From assembly GCA_023100825.1 (NCBI GenBank), contig CP095846.1:310001-374000 (forward strand): a DNA stretch of 64,000 nt, read 5' to 3'. The notes below the pieces were generated by a model. That model was given only the letters and a program-made list of their open reading frames with translations, was not told where the DNA came from and did no database searches. This stretch comes from Nocardioidaceae bacterium SCSIO 66511 (GTDB lineage Bacteria > Actinomycetota > Actinomycetes > Propionibacteriales > Nocardioidaceae). Positions 53,132 through 62,175 of this stretch are shown here, one piece after another (the first letter of the stretch is position 1; each line of letters begins with the position of its first letter). The position numbers and the translations under genes were made by a program.

Positions 53132-53458
53132 ATGTCAGTCCTGGAACACAAGTCGAGCCTGCGAAGCGTGATTGAGTTCCATCGCGCTCGGCTCGTCGCG
53201 TTGGACAACTGGGGCACGGCGCAAGCGGCGCTCTCGACCTCCGACGATCCTGTCGGTTCCGTTTCGCGCGCACTCGGCATCACCGCGCTCGGTGCGCACT
53301 CTGTGATCGCGATGCTGCGCGGGCAGCGTCCCGACCGCGCCGTGATTGAGCGCGAGGTACGAAAGCTCGAGCGCCTCGAGGCTGTCGCCCGCAGGCACGA
53401 GGGCGTACGGCGTCGGCGCGCGGTTGCACGCACGGGGGTGCGACACGCACTTGTCTGA
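53132..53458 (+). CDS. Small protein resembling a DNA gyrase A coiled-coil segment
   Basis: 108-residue basic helical protein. VIEFHRARLVALDNWGTAQAAL followed by a helix pair and REVRKLERLEAVARRHEGV is similar in pattern to the long helices of GyrA/ParC just before the C-terminal domain (HxxRLxxLDxxxxAI). It lacks the catalytic Tyr and the rest of the enzyme. Such short GyrA-like proteins are seen in several actinobacteria. The ATG lies 10 bases after a weak AGGTG. Function unknown. Confidence 0.6.
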   Translation: MSVLEHKSSLRSVIEFHRARLVALDNWGTAQAALSTSDDPVGSVSRALGITALGAHSVIAMLRGQRPDRAVIEREVRKLERLEAVARRHEGVRRRRAVARTGVRHALV

Positions 53459-53567
53459 ACGCTGAGGCACCAGCAGCACACGCCCGGTAGGTCCGACGTC
53501 GGACCCGCCGGGCGTTCGCGCGTACCGGGGGTGCGAGGATCTTCGCTCACAACTGGAGAGGACCAGG

Positions 53568-54161
53568 ATGCGCAAGCTCACGTACTACGTCGCAAGCACG
53601 ATCGACGGTTTCGTTGCCGGACCGGACGGAGGCGATCCGAGCGGGCCCGGCGGGTTCTGGGCACCCGGCGAGGACTACGTGGGCCATATGGTCGCGAACT
53701 ACCCGGAGACGTTGCCCGGCCCGGCACATGAACCGCTCGGGATCACCGAGCCGGGCACGCGGTTCGACACAGTGGTCGAGGGGCGCGCTTCGTACCAGAT
53801 CGGACTCGACGCGGGTGTGCCGGACGCATATCCGCATCTGCATCACGTCGTGTTCTCGCGCACGCTGGAGAGCGTTCCGGCGACCGATGTCGAGTTGGTG
53901 TCGACCGACCCCGTCGAGAAGGTTCGGGAGCTCAAACAGCAGGCAGGTAAGGGAATCTGGCTGGTCGGCGGAGGTACTCTCGCGGGCACGCTGTACGACG
54001 AGATCGACGAGCTCATCATCAAACTCAGCCCGATCACGGTGGGCACGGGCATCGGCCTGTTCGGGCCGAATGCGAAGTTCGAACCGGCGAACTGGGAGCT
54101 GACCGACACGGCTGCGTTGCCGTCGGGTGTGTTCTTCCTGACGTACTACCGAAAAAAATAG
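53568..54161 (+). CDS. Dihydrofolate reductase family protein (RibD C-terminal-like)
   Basis: 197-residue NADPH-dependent reductase of the RibD-C/DHFR-like group. It begins MRKLTYYVASTIDGFVAGPDG, has HHVVFSRTLESVPATDVELV, the nucleotide-binding KGIWLVGGGTLAGTLYDE, and LIIKLSPITVGTGIGLFG. It is not the essential folate-pathway enzyme; the substrate is unknown. GAGAGGA lies before the ATG. The gene ends 98 bases before the glycosidase gene. Confidence 0.88.
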   Translation: MRKLTYYVASTIDGFVAGPDGGDPSGPGGFWAPGEDYVGHMVANYPETLPGPAHEPLGITEPGTRFDTVVEGRASYQIGLDAGVPDAYPHLHHVVFSRTLESVPATDVELVSTDPVEKVRELKQQAGKGIWLVGGGTLAGTLYDEIDELIIKLSPITVGTGIGLFGPNAKFEPANWELTDTAALPSGVFFLTYYRKK

Positions 54162-54259
54162 TCTAGACCTGAACCGCTTTGTTCATACGATGATCCCATC
54201 GTGTTGGCGGACCGTACGCCGCGGAACGTTTGCCTGACCGAATGAACAGGGATCTTCGA

Positions 54260-55827
54260 ATGCGACTAATCGCACCAGCTGCGCTCGTCACCGCATCGGC
54301 GCTCGTCGCCGCCTTCCCCGCCGTCGCATCGGGCGAGCGGTCGGCCACCGACAAGCCGCGGTCAGCGGCCGCGAAGCCGTCGATGACTAAGCTCGCTCCG
54401 GGGGTCCGCCTGGAACGCCACAAGTTCGGCGGCGCCGACGCCAACGATCGCTGGGCCGTGCACGTGTATCTGCCTGGGACGCTTTCGGGCCCGCTCGACG
54501 AGGCCGACACTGCGCTCGGCTCGCGCAAGATCGCGGACCGCGTAGCGACGGCGTTGCGCGAGGAGGGATTCACTCCGAGGCTCGCCGCCGTTCGTACGCC
54601 GAACTTCTCCGACTACAAGGACCGGCGAATCGGCTGGACCGTACGCGCGGGGACATTTGTGACTGAAGCCGATGCGCAGGAGCGACTCGACGCGATCAGC
54701 GAGGCAGGCTTCAACGGTGGCTTGCGCTTCACTGCTCAGGACGGAAACGACGACAAGGCTCCGCAACGCGTGTATGTGGTGCGAGTGAACTTCAAGAAGT
54801 TCCGTGGGACGGTGGGCACCGGCCACGGTAAGACGGTGTTCGAGAAGGAGAAGCTGACCACCCTGCTCGACCAGTCCGGCGCGATCGCCGGCACGAACGC
54901 GCAGTGGTTCTACGAGAGCGGATCCGGTGGGCTGTACGTGAAGAACGGCAAGGTTCTGGGCACGGCGACGCGTGGCCGCGGCGGGGTGAAGATCACGAAG
55001 GGCGGGCGAAAGCTCGACGTCGGTTCGTACACTTCGAAGGTGGTGCTCGAGACGCGGCGGGATCGCGCGGTGCTCGACGCGGTCAACCGCGTGCCCGGCA
55101 TCATCTGGAACTGCGGCGGGATCGGCGGTGACCAGCCGACGCAGCAGGCGCAGCACGATCTACGGTGCACCGACGACAGCGAGCTGGTGCGATTCACCTC
55201 TCGATGGGGTGAGACGCCCGCCGGCGACGGCGCCGAAGCCGTCGTGAACGGCAAGGGCAAGGTTGTCGCCGTCAACGACAGCCGTGGTGCGGCCGTCCCT
55301 CGTGGCGGGTCGACGGTTCAGGCGACCGGGGCGCGCGCGACCTGGCTGCAGCGTCATTTGCAGGTCGGTGAGAAGGTCGAGATCAAGCAGACGGTACGCA
55401 ATGGGAAAGGCCGACGCGTCAAGCTACGCAAGGGATTGACGATCCTGCAGGTCGGTCCGACGCTCGTACGCAACGGCAAGATCGACGTCAACGCACGTGC
55501 GGACGGCCTGATCCGACAAGGCAGCGACAAGACGTTCACGTACAACTGGGGTTGCGGAGCAACCCGCGCTCGATGATCGGCATGGACAAGCGTGGCCGGT
55601 TGATGCTCGTCGTGGTCGACGGGCGTCAGGCCGGTTACAGCGAAGGGCTGAGCGTCATCGACACTGCCCGGATGATGAAGCGGCTCGGCGCGCGTGAGGC
55701 GTTGAACCTCGACGGCGGCGGCTCCAGCGTGATGGCGGTCAAGGGCAAGGGCATCGTCAACCGGCCTTCCGACGCGACCGGGCAGCGTTGGCTCGGCAAC
55801 GCGTTCCTGGTCAAGCCGAAGTCCTAG
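54260..55827 (+). pseudogene. Secreted phosphodiester glycosidase (NAGPA-like), one-base frameshift
   Basis: Exported protein with signal peptide (MRLIAPAALVTASALVAAFPAVASG), a SPOR-like region (residues about 95-160, RTPNFSDYKDRRIGWTVRAGTF) and the NAGPA domain (phosphodiester glycosidase family). The frame is lost near 55552. The first part reads through FTYNWG and then diverges. The proper continuation (LRSNPRSMIGMDKRGRLM, then ALNLDGGGSSVM) is one frame over, as if one base were missing after the G4 run. Repair would give about 522 residues with the DGGGS catalytic region intact. Real pseudogene or base-call error. The stop codon TAG is part of the CTAG border of the MITE-like element. 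Confidence 0.8.
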
Positions 55828-55990
55828 TGCCCTGCGTTTGAAGTACCTTGACGTCTTTCGCCGCCAGGCGGCGCCCCGCGGCGTCCTCGTCGTCGGAAAT
55901 AGGACCGACTATGACTGTCCTCCTCGTCCTTGCGGATGCATCCACCTGGACGACGCCTTCCGTAAAGCCACTTCAAACGCAGGACACTAG
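55824..55990. mobile_element. 167-base MITE-like element with terminal inverted repeats
   Basis: Bounded by CTAG at both ends. The left end reads CTAGTGCCCTGCGTTTGAAG and the right end, inverted, reads CTAGTGTCCTGCGTTTGAAG. The match extends about 30 bases with few differences. No coding capacity. The CTAG borders fit an IS630-type TA target duplication, so this may be a non-autonomous derivative. It lies directly at the end of the glycosidase gene. Confidence 0.75.
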
Positions 55991-56014
55991 TTCGACAGCG
56001 GGCGGCGGGCGTAC

Positions 56015-56371
56015 TCACCCGAGATGGGCGAGTACGTTGATGACCGTGCCGCCCGGGTCTTCGACGAAGAAGCGGCGCACGCCCCACGGCTCGTCGCGGA
56101 TCTCGTACACGATGCGAAGTCCGCGCTCGACCGCCTGGGCGTGCGCCGCGTCGACGGCGGCGGCATTACCGACATCGACACCGAAACGCGGAGCCGGACT
56201 CTCCAGGTCGAGCGGTGGGATCAACACCTGTGCGGTCGGATTGTCCGGTGAGATCAACCCGAGGATCGGATCGTCCATTGCGACCTCGAGTCCGAGTACG
56301 TCGACGTAGAAGTCCCGCGACGCATCGGTGTTGTTCCCGTCCGCGTACGCGACGATCCTGGTGACGGGCAT
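56015..56371 (-). CDS. VOC family protein
   Basis: 118-residue glyoxalase/bleomycin-resistance-like protein. It begins MPVTRIVAYADGNNTDASRDFYVDVLGLEV and ends RRFFVEDPGGTVINVLAHLG; between them is the second beta-alpha module (FGVDVGNAAAVDAAHAQAVERGL). The length fits a single two-module VOC domain. GGAGC lies 10 bases before the ATG. Substrate unknown. It is divergent from the MDMPI-type gene with an inverted repeat between. Confidence 0.85.
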   Translation of the reverse strand: MPVTRIVAYADGNNTDASRDFYVDVLGLEVAMDDPILGLISPDNPTAQVLIPPLDLESPAPRFGVDVGNAAAVDAAHAQAVERGLRIVYEIRDEPWGVRRFFVEDPGGTVINVLAHLG

Positions 56372-56478
56372 ACATCGGCTCCTCTGCTCTGGCGTTCTTG
56401 GGTTGGCGTCCAGTGAGAGTCTGCCGCGGCCGGCGGTCGTACGTCTTGTACGAATCGGAATGCCTCCGGAAGTTCGGT

Positions 56479-56520
56479 GCGAGTTGCACCACGAACGCCC
56501 GATCGCGTGGTGCAATTCGC
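56479..56520. promoter_or_regulatory. Inverted repeat in divergent promoter region
   Basis: Arms GCGAGTTGCACCACG and CGTGGTGCAATTCGC match at 14 of 15 positions around a 12-base spacer. It lies between the divergent VOC and MDMPI-type genes, so operator or attenuator-like hairpin are both possible; no regulator gene is adjacent. Confidence 0.5.
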
Positions 56521-56608
56521 GCCAAACTCCATCGCCGCACTGTGCTGAGTGCAGCGTTGTCATCCCGGCGCAGTACGTTCCAGGGAGACGACCAGAGAGA
56601 AGGCCACG

Positions 56609-57229
56609 ATGGATGTGATGGCGCTCGCTCGGCAGGAGCGATCGGAGCTAGCCGACTTTCTCGAAGGGCTGACTCCCGATGAGTGGGACGTGCCGAGCCT
56701 ATGCACGAGGTGGCGCGTCCGCGATGTCGTCGCGCACATGATCAGCTATGAGGAGCACGGCCCGCGCGACGTACTTCGACGGATGACCAAGGCGCGGTTC
56801 AGGTTCAAGGATCTCAACGAGGTCGGATTGGCCGAGTACGCCGACTACTCGACGCATGACCTGATTGAGTTTCTGCGCTCGCATCTCGATCCGGTCGGCG
56901 CCACAGCCCGATCCGGCGGGAAAGTCGGTCTGGTCGATGCGCTGATCCATCACCAAGACATCCGCCGGCCGCTCGGCAAACCGCGAACCATCCCGACCGA
57001 CCGCCTGCGTCTTGCCGTCGACTTCGCCGTCACCGCTCCGCCGCTTCGCGGGTTCTGGCACGCACGCGGCGTACGGCTGATCGCAACCGACCTCGACTGG
57101 TCGCGCGGCAGAGGTCCCGAAGCCAGCGGACCCGGCGAGGCGATCCTGATGACCCTCGCGGGCCGCGCCGGCGTCGCGCACGAGCTCACCGGGCCCGGCG
57201 CCGCCGTTCTCCAACGCCGCCTCGGCTGA
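56609..57229 (+). CDS. Maleylpyruvate isomerase-family mycothiol-dependent enzyme
   Basis: 206-residue protein of the DinB-like/MDMPI fold. The N-terminal part (LARQERSELADFLEGLTPDEWDVPSLCTRWRVRDVVAHM) has the His of a metal site. LVDALIHHQDIRRPLG gives two more His, typical of the zinc/mycothiol-dependent family. The C-terminus contains LMTLAGRAGVAHELTGPG. Actinobacteria use mycothiol with such enzymes for detoxification; the specific reaction is not known. GAGAGAAGG lies before the ATG. Confidence 0.88.
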   Translation: MDVMALARQERSELADFLEGLTPDEWDVPSLCTRWRVRDVVAHMISYEEHGPRDVLRRMTKARFRFKDLNEVGLAEYADYSTHDLIEFLRSHLDPVGATARSGGKVGLVDALIHHQDIRRPLGKPRTIPTDRLRLAVDFAVTAPPLRGFWHARGVRLIATDLDWSRGRGPEASGPGEAILMTLAGRAGVAHELTGPGAAVLQRRLG

Positions 57230-57307
57230 CCGCGCCGCCGCAGACACAGTCGCCTGCCGGCATCGTCGGCCTCCTGATCCGTAGGAGCGAGCGTCGGAGA
57301 CGCTGAA

Positions 57308-57712
57308 TCATCGGTACTGATCGGAAACGACGACGATCTGGTGCTCGTCCTCGTAGATGATCTTGCCCGGATTCTCACTCTCGACTCGTTCGCAGCAGAT
57401 GCCGAGCACGCGGCACAGATCCAGGTAGCGCTCGGTTCGGTCGATCAGTTCAACGGCGTCTGCCTTGAACCACCCGGCCGCGGCCGGGTTGACACCGGGA
57501 TCGTAGACGGTTCTGTCAACGGTGTTCGGGTCGGCGTAGTAGGCGTCGAACCAGTCGTTGTTCGTTCGGCGGAATGCCTCTTGCTCGCTCGTGAGCTGCC
57601 CGGACTTCGCCGCCGCGTTCACGAGCCCGAACACGCCGACGTATCTCCCTCGGGCGTCCGCATGCGGACTCTGGAACCGTACGAACCGGGTCATCCGCGC
57701 GGTATCGCTCAC
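57308..57712 (-). CDS. Hypothetical protein
   Basis: 134-residue soluble protein, not recognised. It contains TRFVRFQSPHADARGRYVGVFGLVNAAA and FRRTNNDWFDAYYADPNTVD, then AERY-like YLDLCRVLGICCERVESENPG. The regular composition and the CGTAC-containing codons place it with the native chromosome. It lies just outside the foreign-looking block on its right. No ribosome binding site of note. Confidence 0.65.
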   Translation of the reverse strand: MSDTARMTRFVRFQSPHADARGRYVGVFGLVNAAAKSGQLTSEQEAFRRTNNDWFDAYYADPNTVDRTVYDPGVNPAAAGWFKADAVELIDRTERYLDLCRVLGICCERVESENPGKIIYEDEHQIVVVSDQYR

Positions 57713-57746
57713 ATGATGGTTCCTGTCCTGCCTCGGTCATAGCGAC

Positions 57747-57789
57747 CCTGTCGGGCCACTTACACCGTTCCAGCGACAGTCCCGACAGG
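57747..57789. terminator. Inverted repeat after the response regulator gene
   Basis: CCTGTCGGG and CCCGACAGG (9-bp arms, 25-base loop) end one base before the response regulator stop on the minus strand side. This is likely the terminator of the two-component operon, though the loop is long and no U tract is evident. Confidence 0.4.
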
Positions 57790-58473
57790 TCAGCGGTCCC
57801 CGTTGTTCGGCTTTGCGAGTCTGGCTCTGTGGATCAGGACGGCGAGCTGGACTCGGTTGCTGGTGTTCGTCTTCGCGAGGATGTCGCTGATGTAGCTCTT
57901 GATGGTGGGCATCGTGAGCGAGAGTCCGGCTGCGATTTCGGCGTTCGACTTGCCCTCCGAGACCGCGCTTGCGACTTGTAGTTCGCGTGCGCTGAGGGGG
58001 TGGAGTCTTTCGCGCGCCATGGTTTGGTCGGTCGTGTCGCGAGCGCTGTCGGCGACGATGGTGCGAAGTTGCGTGGCGATCTCGGGAGAGAAGCGGCTCT
58101 CTCCTCGTCGGGCTGCTCCGATCGCACGCACGATGTCTTCTGGCGGCGCGTGCTTGAGCAGGAACCCGATCGCTCCTGCTCCGATGGCATTCGTCACCAA
58201 CTCGTTGTCGTCGAAGGTGGTCAACACGATGACCGCGGGGCGGTCCGGCACGTGCTGCAGCCGTCTGGTCGCGGTGATCCCATCGACGTTCTTCATCCGC
58301 AAGTCCATCAGGACGACGTGCGGTCGGCGCGCGGCGATGACACTGGGCACTTCAGCGCCGTCAGATGCTTCACCGACCACCCGGATGCCTTCCAAGCCAT
58401 CAAGCATCGCTCGCAGACCCATTCGCACCAAGTCGTCATCGTCGACCAGGACGACGTGAGTTTCGTCGCTCAT
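57790..58473 (-). CDS. NarL/LuxR-family response regulator
   Basis: 227 residues. The receiver domain (1-120) has the acidic pocket VLVDDDDLV, the phospho-acceptor Asp in HVVLMDLRMKNVDG, and the conserved Lys in GFLLKHAPPEDI. A LuxR-type helix-turn-helix follows (about 155-215, LSARELQVASAVSEGKSNAEIAAGLSL). The ATG overlaps the TGA of the histidine kinase. With the kinase and the divergent ABC transporter it forms a sensing-efflux module. ATGs at 58482 and 58473 are alternatives. Confidence 0.93.
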   Translation of the reverse strand: MSDETHVVLVDDDDLVRMGLRAMLDGLEGIRVVGEASDGAEVPSVIAARRPHVVLMDLRMKNVDGITATRRLQHVPDRPAVIVLTTFDDNELVTNAIGAGAIGFLLKHAPPEDIVRAIGAARRGESRFSPEIATQLRTIVADSARDTTDQTMARERLHPLSARELQVASAVSEGKSNAEIAAGLSLTMPTIKSYISDILAKTNTSNRVQLAVLIHRARLAKPNNGDR

Positions 58474-59705
58474 AGGCTCCACGGCAGCCTGCCTGTGATG
58501 ACGAACTGATTTCCGACCGTCGTGGTCGTGAAGGTGCCACCCACGAGAGAGACGCGTTCTGCGAGTCCACGTAGTCCCGTGCCAGTTCCCGGGATGGGTC
58601 GGCTCGTAGCCGGGTGGGACCTGAGGAAGGTGCTCACCGTCACCATGACCTCGCCTGGGTCATCGGTCTGGACCACGACCTTGACTGGCGAACTTGGTGC
58701 GTGCTTACGCGCATTGGTCAACCCCTCCTGCACTATCCGATAGACGCTGGTCGCAGCAGCGTGATTTCTCGTGTTCGTCCTGTCCTCGCTCACTTCTTGG
58801 ACGAGTTCTACCCGAGAGCCCGCGCGCCGAGCTTCGGTCACCAATTCCGGCAGATCGTCCAAGCCGGGATGTGGGTTCAGGAGGCTCGTGTTGTGGCTGG
58901 CGCTGTCGCGAAGCAACCCGATCACTTCTTGCAGATCCTCCAAGGCATGGTGACTGGTTCCGCGAATGACGCCGGCCATCGTGCGAATCTGTTCCGGTGA
59001 CAGATCTGGACGTAGTTCCAGTGCGCCGGCGTGGACACTGAGCAGTGACAGGCGGTGAGCAAGAGCATCGTGCATCTCTCGGGCGATGCGACGGCGCTCC
59101 TGGTCGCGAACGTTCGCGGCAAGCAGTTCTCTGCCCGTTGCCAGGTCCCGGGCGCGTCCTTCGACGGTGCGCAGATAGTTCCGCTGCGCTCGGACCATCA
59201 GACCCCAACCCACCACCGCCAAGTTCAACAGGCCCCCGATGGTGACCTGCGCTGTGTAACTGAAGTCCGCCGCACCGGGATACAGCAGCGGAAAGCAGAA
59301 CGTCGCCACCAGTTCACCGGCCGTCAACGCGATCAGGATTGCAGTCCGGACGCGAATTGCCGCGTTGAACAACGCCACCAGCGAAGCGCCCGCAGCAAAC
59401 GCCGACACGGCTGATGCGGCGACCGCGAAAGCGCCGACCTGTGCGGGCAACCGCCTCCGCGCAACCAGCGCCCCGCACGCCGCGATGCCGAGGATGAGGT
59501 CGATGATTAGCGCGAGGCGACTATGCATGGCCGCGGTCGGGATGAGCATGAACAGGCCGAATGCAGCCGCACCGATGATCAGCACGACGTCGACCACCGG
59601 TTGGCGCCATGCTGTCGGATGGCCTTCGGCTCGGGCAGTGGGGTAGGTCAGCAGGTGCCAGCGTCGGCCGGTCGCCTGTGGCTCTGAACCACGCTGCTGC
59701 GTCAT
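58470..59705 (-). CDS. Sensor histidine kinase (HisKA_3)
   Basis: 411-residue membrane kinase of the NarX/DesK-like class. About six N-terminal helices (35-170) have almost no extracytoplasmic loops, so the sensing is probably intramembrane. The H-box is RRIAREMHDALAHRLSLLS, then comes the ATPase domain with N-box RIVQEGLTNARKHAP and G-box GTGTGLRGLAERVSLVGG. Intramembrane sensors of this type often watch antimicrobial-peptide transporters. It starts at the ATG (MTQQRGSEP). The ABC transporter is divergent from it. Confidence 0.92.
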   Translation of the reverse strand: MTQQRGSEPQATGRRWHLLTYPTARAEGHPTAWRQPVVDVVLIIGAAAFGLFMLIPTAAMHSRLALIIDLILGIAACGALVARRRLPAQVGAFAVAASAVSAFAAGASLVALFNAAIRVRTAILIALTAGELVATFCFPLLYPGAADFSYTAQVTIGGLLNLAVVGWGLMVRAQRNYLRTVEGRARDLATGRELLAANVRDQERRRIAREMHDALAHRLSLLSVHAGALELRPDLSPEQIRTMAGVIRGTSHHALEDLQEVIGLLRDSASHNTSLLNPHPGLDDLPELVTEARRAGSRVELVQEVSEDRTNTRNHAAATSVYRIVQEGLTNARKHAPSSPVKVVVQTDDPGEVMVTVSTFLRSHPATSRPIPGTGTGLRGLAERVSLVGGTFTTTTVGNQFVITGRLPWSL

Positions 59706-59826
59706 GTTGGTCCACGCTAACTGCACTGGGTTGTCTCCGACACTGCCGTCGGTTGGTGGCCGACCCGCCGAAAGTCGGTTCGAACCGCTGTTCCGACGGC
59801 GGTGTTGTGATGTCTTGCGTCTAACC

Positions 59827-60657
59827 ATGCTGGAGCTGCATTCGCCTCTCGACGATGGGATCGACAAAGTGACCAGCCCAGCGCTGCCCGACACCATGCA
59901 TTCGCCACTACGTTTGGTCGAACTGACCAAGACGTATGGGAACTCCGCCAATCGCGTCCTTGCACTCGACGAGGTGACGGTCTCGTTTCCCGCGGGCACC
60001 TTCACGGCGGTGATGGGCCCGTCCGGGTCGGGCAAGAGCACTCTGTTGCAGTGCGCTTCGGGGCTGGATCGACCGACGAGTGGAACGGTCTATGTCGACG
60101 GTTGCGAACTGGTCCAAGGAAACGAGGCGGACATGACCCGATTTCGACGTTCCCGGATCGGTTTCATCTTCCAGCAGTACAACCTATTGCCGACCCTGAC
60201 GGCGTTGGAGAACGTTACCTTGCCGATGCGCCTTGCGGGCACCAAGATCGACCGGGCACGGTGCACCTCACTCTTGGAGCACGTCGGTCTGGGAGATCGT
60301 TTGAGGCAGCGCCCTTCGGAGCTTTCCGGAGGACAGCAGCAACGTGTCGCCATTGCACGTGCGCTCGCGGCCAGGCCGTCGATCGTGTTCGCGGATGAAC
60401 CCACGGGCGCATTGGACAGGGCCAGCGCCTCCGAAGTTCTGACGATGCTCCGTGCCGCGGTTGAGGACCATCTGCAGACGGTCGTCATGGTGACGCACGA
60501 TCCCGTCGCGGCTGCATACGCCGATTCGGTGATCTTCTTGGCTGATGGCCGGGTCGTGGGCACGCTGACCGATCCGACCGCAGCAGCAGTCTCCGACGAA
60601 ATGCTGCGGCTCGAAGCATCACTTGCTGCGCCCAGCGCAGAAAGGAGCCAGCCGTGA
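59827..60657 (+). CDS. ABC transporter ATP-binding protein (MacB/LolD-like)
   Basis: 276 residues as drawn. Walker A is GPSGSGKST, the Q-loop is IFQQYNLLPTLTALENV, the signature is LSGGQQQRVAIARAL, Walker B is IVFADEPTGALD, and the H-loop is VMVTHDPVAAAYAD. This is the LolD/MacB group that pairs with FtsX-type permeases. The start is ambiguous: ATG at 59827, GTG at 59869 or ATG at 59896 (MHSPLRLVELTKTYG) are all possible and the last is closest to the family norm. A GTGA overlap joins it to the permease. Confidence 0.9.
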   Translation: MLELHSPLDDGIDKVTSPALPDTMHSPLRLVELTKTYGNSANRVLALDEVTVSFPAGTFTAVMGPSGSGKSTLLQCASGLDRPTSGTVYVDGCELVQGNEADMTRFRRSRIGFIFQQYNLLPTLTALENVTLPMRLAGTKIDRARCTSLLEHVGLGDRLRQRPSELSGGQQQRVAIARALAARPSIVFADEPTGALDRASASEVLTMLRAAVEDHLQTVVMVTHDPVAAAYADSVIFLADGRVVGTLTDPTAAAVSDEMLRLEASLAAPSAERSQP

Positions 60658-62015
60658 CCATGCTTGGAGTCGCCATCAAGTCCTTGCGGTTCCGGCTTGG
60701 CCGATTCACCGCAACCTTCATCAACGTGTTTCTCGGCGCAGTCATCCTCACCGCGTTCGCGACACTGTTCGACACCGCACACGGAAGAGGCGTCTCTTCC
60801 GCCGACAAGGAATCGCTGACCACCATCGCCGCAGCGGTTGGCGGCTGGGGGCTCATTATCGTCGCCTTCGGCGTGGCCGCCACCATGAACCTGGCAACAC
60901 GGCAACGCAGAAGCGAACTGGCGCTCCTCAAAGCCGTGGGAGCCACCCCGGGTCAAATCGCACGCATGATCAGTGCTGAAGGAACCGTCATCGCCCTCCT
61001 GGCCTCCGGACTCGCCATCGCCCCGGCCGTGCTGATCGGCCGCGCGACGCTAGGCGCGCTTCAGTCCACTAACCAGATCGCCGACACGGTCGACCACAGC
61101 TTCGGCCCCCTGGCCCTGATCGCCGGACCAGCGGTGACCTTGGCCGCCACGATCGGAGCCGCAGCCATCACTGCACGACGGACTGCACATGTCAGCGCTA
61201 AGGACGCTCTCGCGCAGTCGACCTCCGACGGAGCGAGGATGACCGGCGTGCGCGTTGGCGTTGCGTCCGTGCTGATCGCTGCCAGCATGAGCTGCGCCAT
61301 CCTCACCGCCACCGTCCTTAAGGACGAAGGGTTCCTGGCGCTGAGCGTTGCCGGCCAGGCAGGGATCGCCGCAGCGATCGGACTGGCACTGCTGTCGCCG
61401 CTGTTCCTGCGCGCATTCGTCCTCTCCATCGACTTGCCCACGCGACTTCTCGCCAGGGCATCCGGGTACTTGGCGTCATCCAACATTCGGCGACGTACCG
61501 ATCAGACCGCCGCCATCACCATGCCCGTCATCATCTTCACTGGACTGGCCACGGTCTCGCTCTACACCCTCAAGATCCAGAACGCGGCCAATGCAGCCGA
61601 CGGCATCGTTCTCAGCGCCGACGACGAAGGCGTCCAAACCCTCACCTTCATCATCGTCGGCATGATCGCGGTCTTCGCTGCCATCGTGGTCGTGAACAAC
61701 TGCGTTGCCGCCATGCTCGGACGCCGAGCAGAATTCGCTCTGACCCGCAAGATCGGAGCAACACCAGCCCAACTACGTCGCTCGACGATGCTGGAATCGC
61801 TGTTCGCAGTGGCGGTGGGGGTCGTGCTCGGAACCGCGGCCGCAGCAATCGGGATCCTCGGATTCACCTACGGAAGAACCGGATCGTTCACGATCGAACC
61901 CGGTCCTTCTACCTATCTGATCACCGTCGCCACAATCGTGGCTCTCACCCTGGCCGCCAGTCTGATCAGCACAAATCGCTCCCTCGCAACACCAATCCTC
62001 GACGATCGGACCTAG
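60654..62015 (+). CDS. FtsX-like ABC transporter permease
   Basis: 453 residues with two FtsX halves, about 8-10 helices. One half is near 20-140 (RRSELALLKAVGATPGQIARMISAEGTV) and the other near 260-450 (RRAEFALTRKIGATPAQLRRSTMLESLF). Both carry the RxxExALxRxxGATPxQ-like coupling motif. The extracytoplasmic loops are short, like those of BceB-like or bacteriocin exporters. AAAGGAG precedes the GTG. It pairs with the ATPase and is probably controlled by the divergent two-component system. Confidence 0.92.
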   Translation: MTMLGVAIKSLRFRLGRFTATFINVFLGAVILTAFATLFDTAHGRGVSSADKESLTTIAAAVGGWGLIIVAFGVAATMNLATRQRRSELALLKAVGATPGQIARMISAEGTVIALLASGLAIAPAVLIGRATLGALQSTNQIADTVDHSFGPLALIAGPAVTLAATIGAAAITARRTAHVSAKDALAQSTSDGARMTGVRVGVASVLIAASMSCAILTATVLKDEGFLALSVAGQAGIAAAIGLALLSPLFLRAFVLSIDLPTRLLARASGYLASSNIRRRTDQTAAITMPVIIFTGLATVSLYTLKIQNAANAADGIVLSADDEGVQTLTFIIVGMIAVFAAIVVVNNCVAAMLGRRAEFALTRKIGATPAQLRRSTMLESLFAVAVGVVLGTAAAAIGILGFTYGRTGSFTIEPGPSTYLITVATIVALTLAASLISTNRSLATPILDDRT

Positions 62016-62052
62016 CCGACGTTCAAACTGACGGTGGTGGAAGGCGTTCCTC

Positions 62053-62151
62053 GGGCTGGCTCGCGTTAGCCAGAGTCGGCTACACGATGCACGCCACACC
62101 GCCACGGCTGTGCTGCCGGATGGCGGCGAGGGTGATTCGGCCACCAAATGA
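62053..62151 (+). pseudogene. Tyrosine recombinase (integrase) C-terminal remnant
   Basis: In one frame the sequence reads RVSQSRLHDARHTATAVL, matching the box II motif LHDLRHTAAT of phage/ICE tyrosine integrases. It is followed at once by PDGGEGDSATK and a stop, so the segment holding the final His and the nucleophilic Tyr is deleted. The upstream part of the gene is also gone. It lies 78 bases from the 3' end of tRNA-Ser(GGA), the classical attachment position. Confidence 0.7.
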
Positions 62152-62175
62152 GACGGAACTGAGACGGAGCAACAG

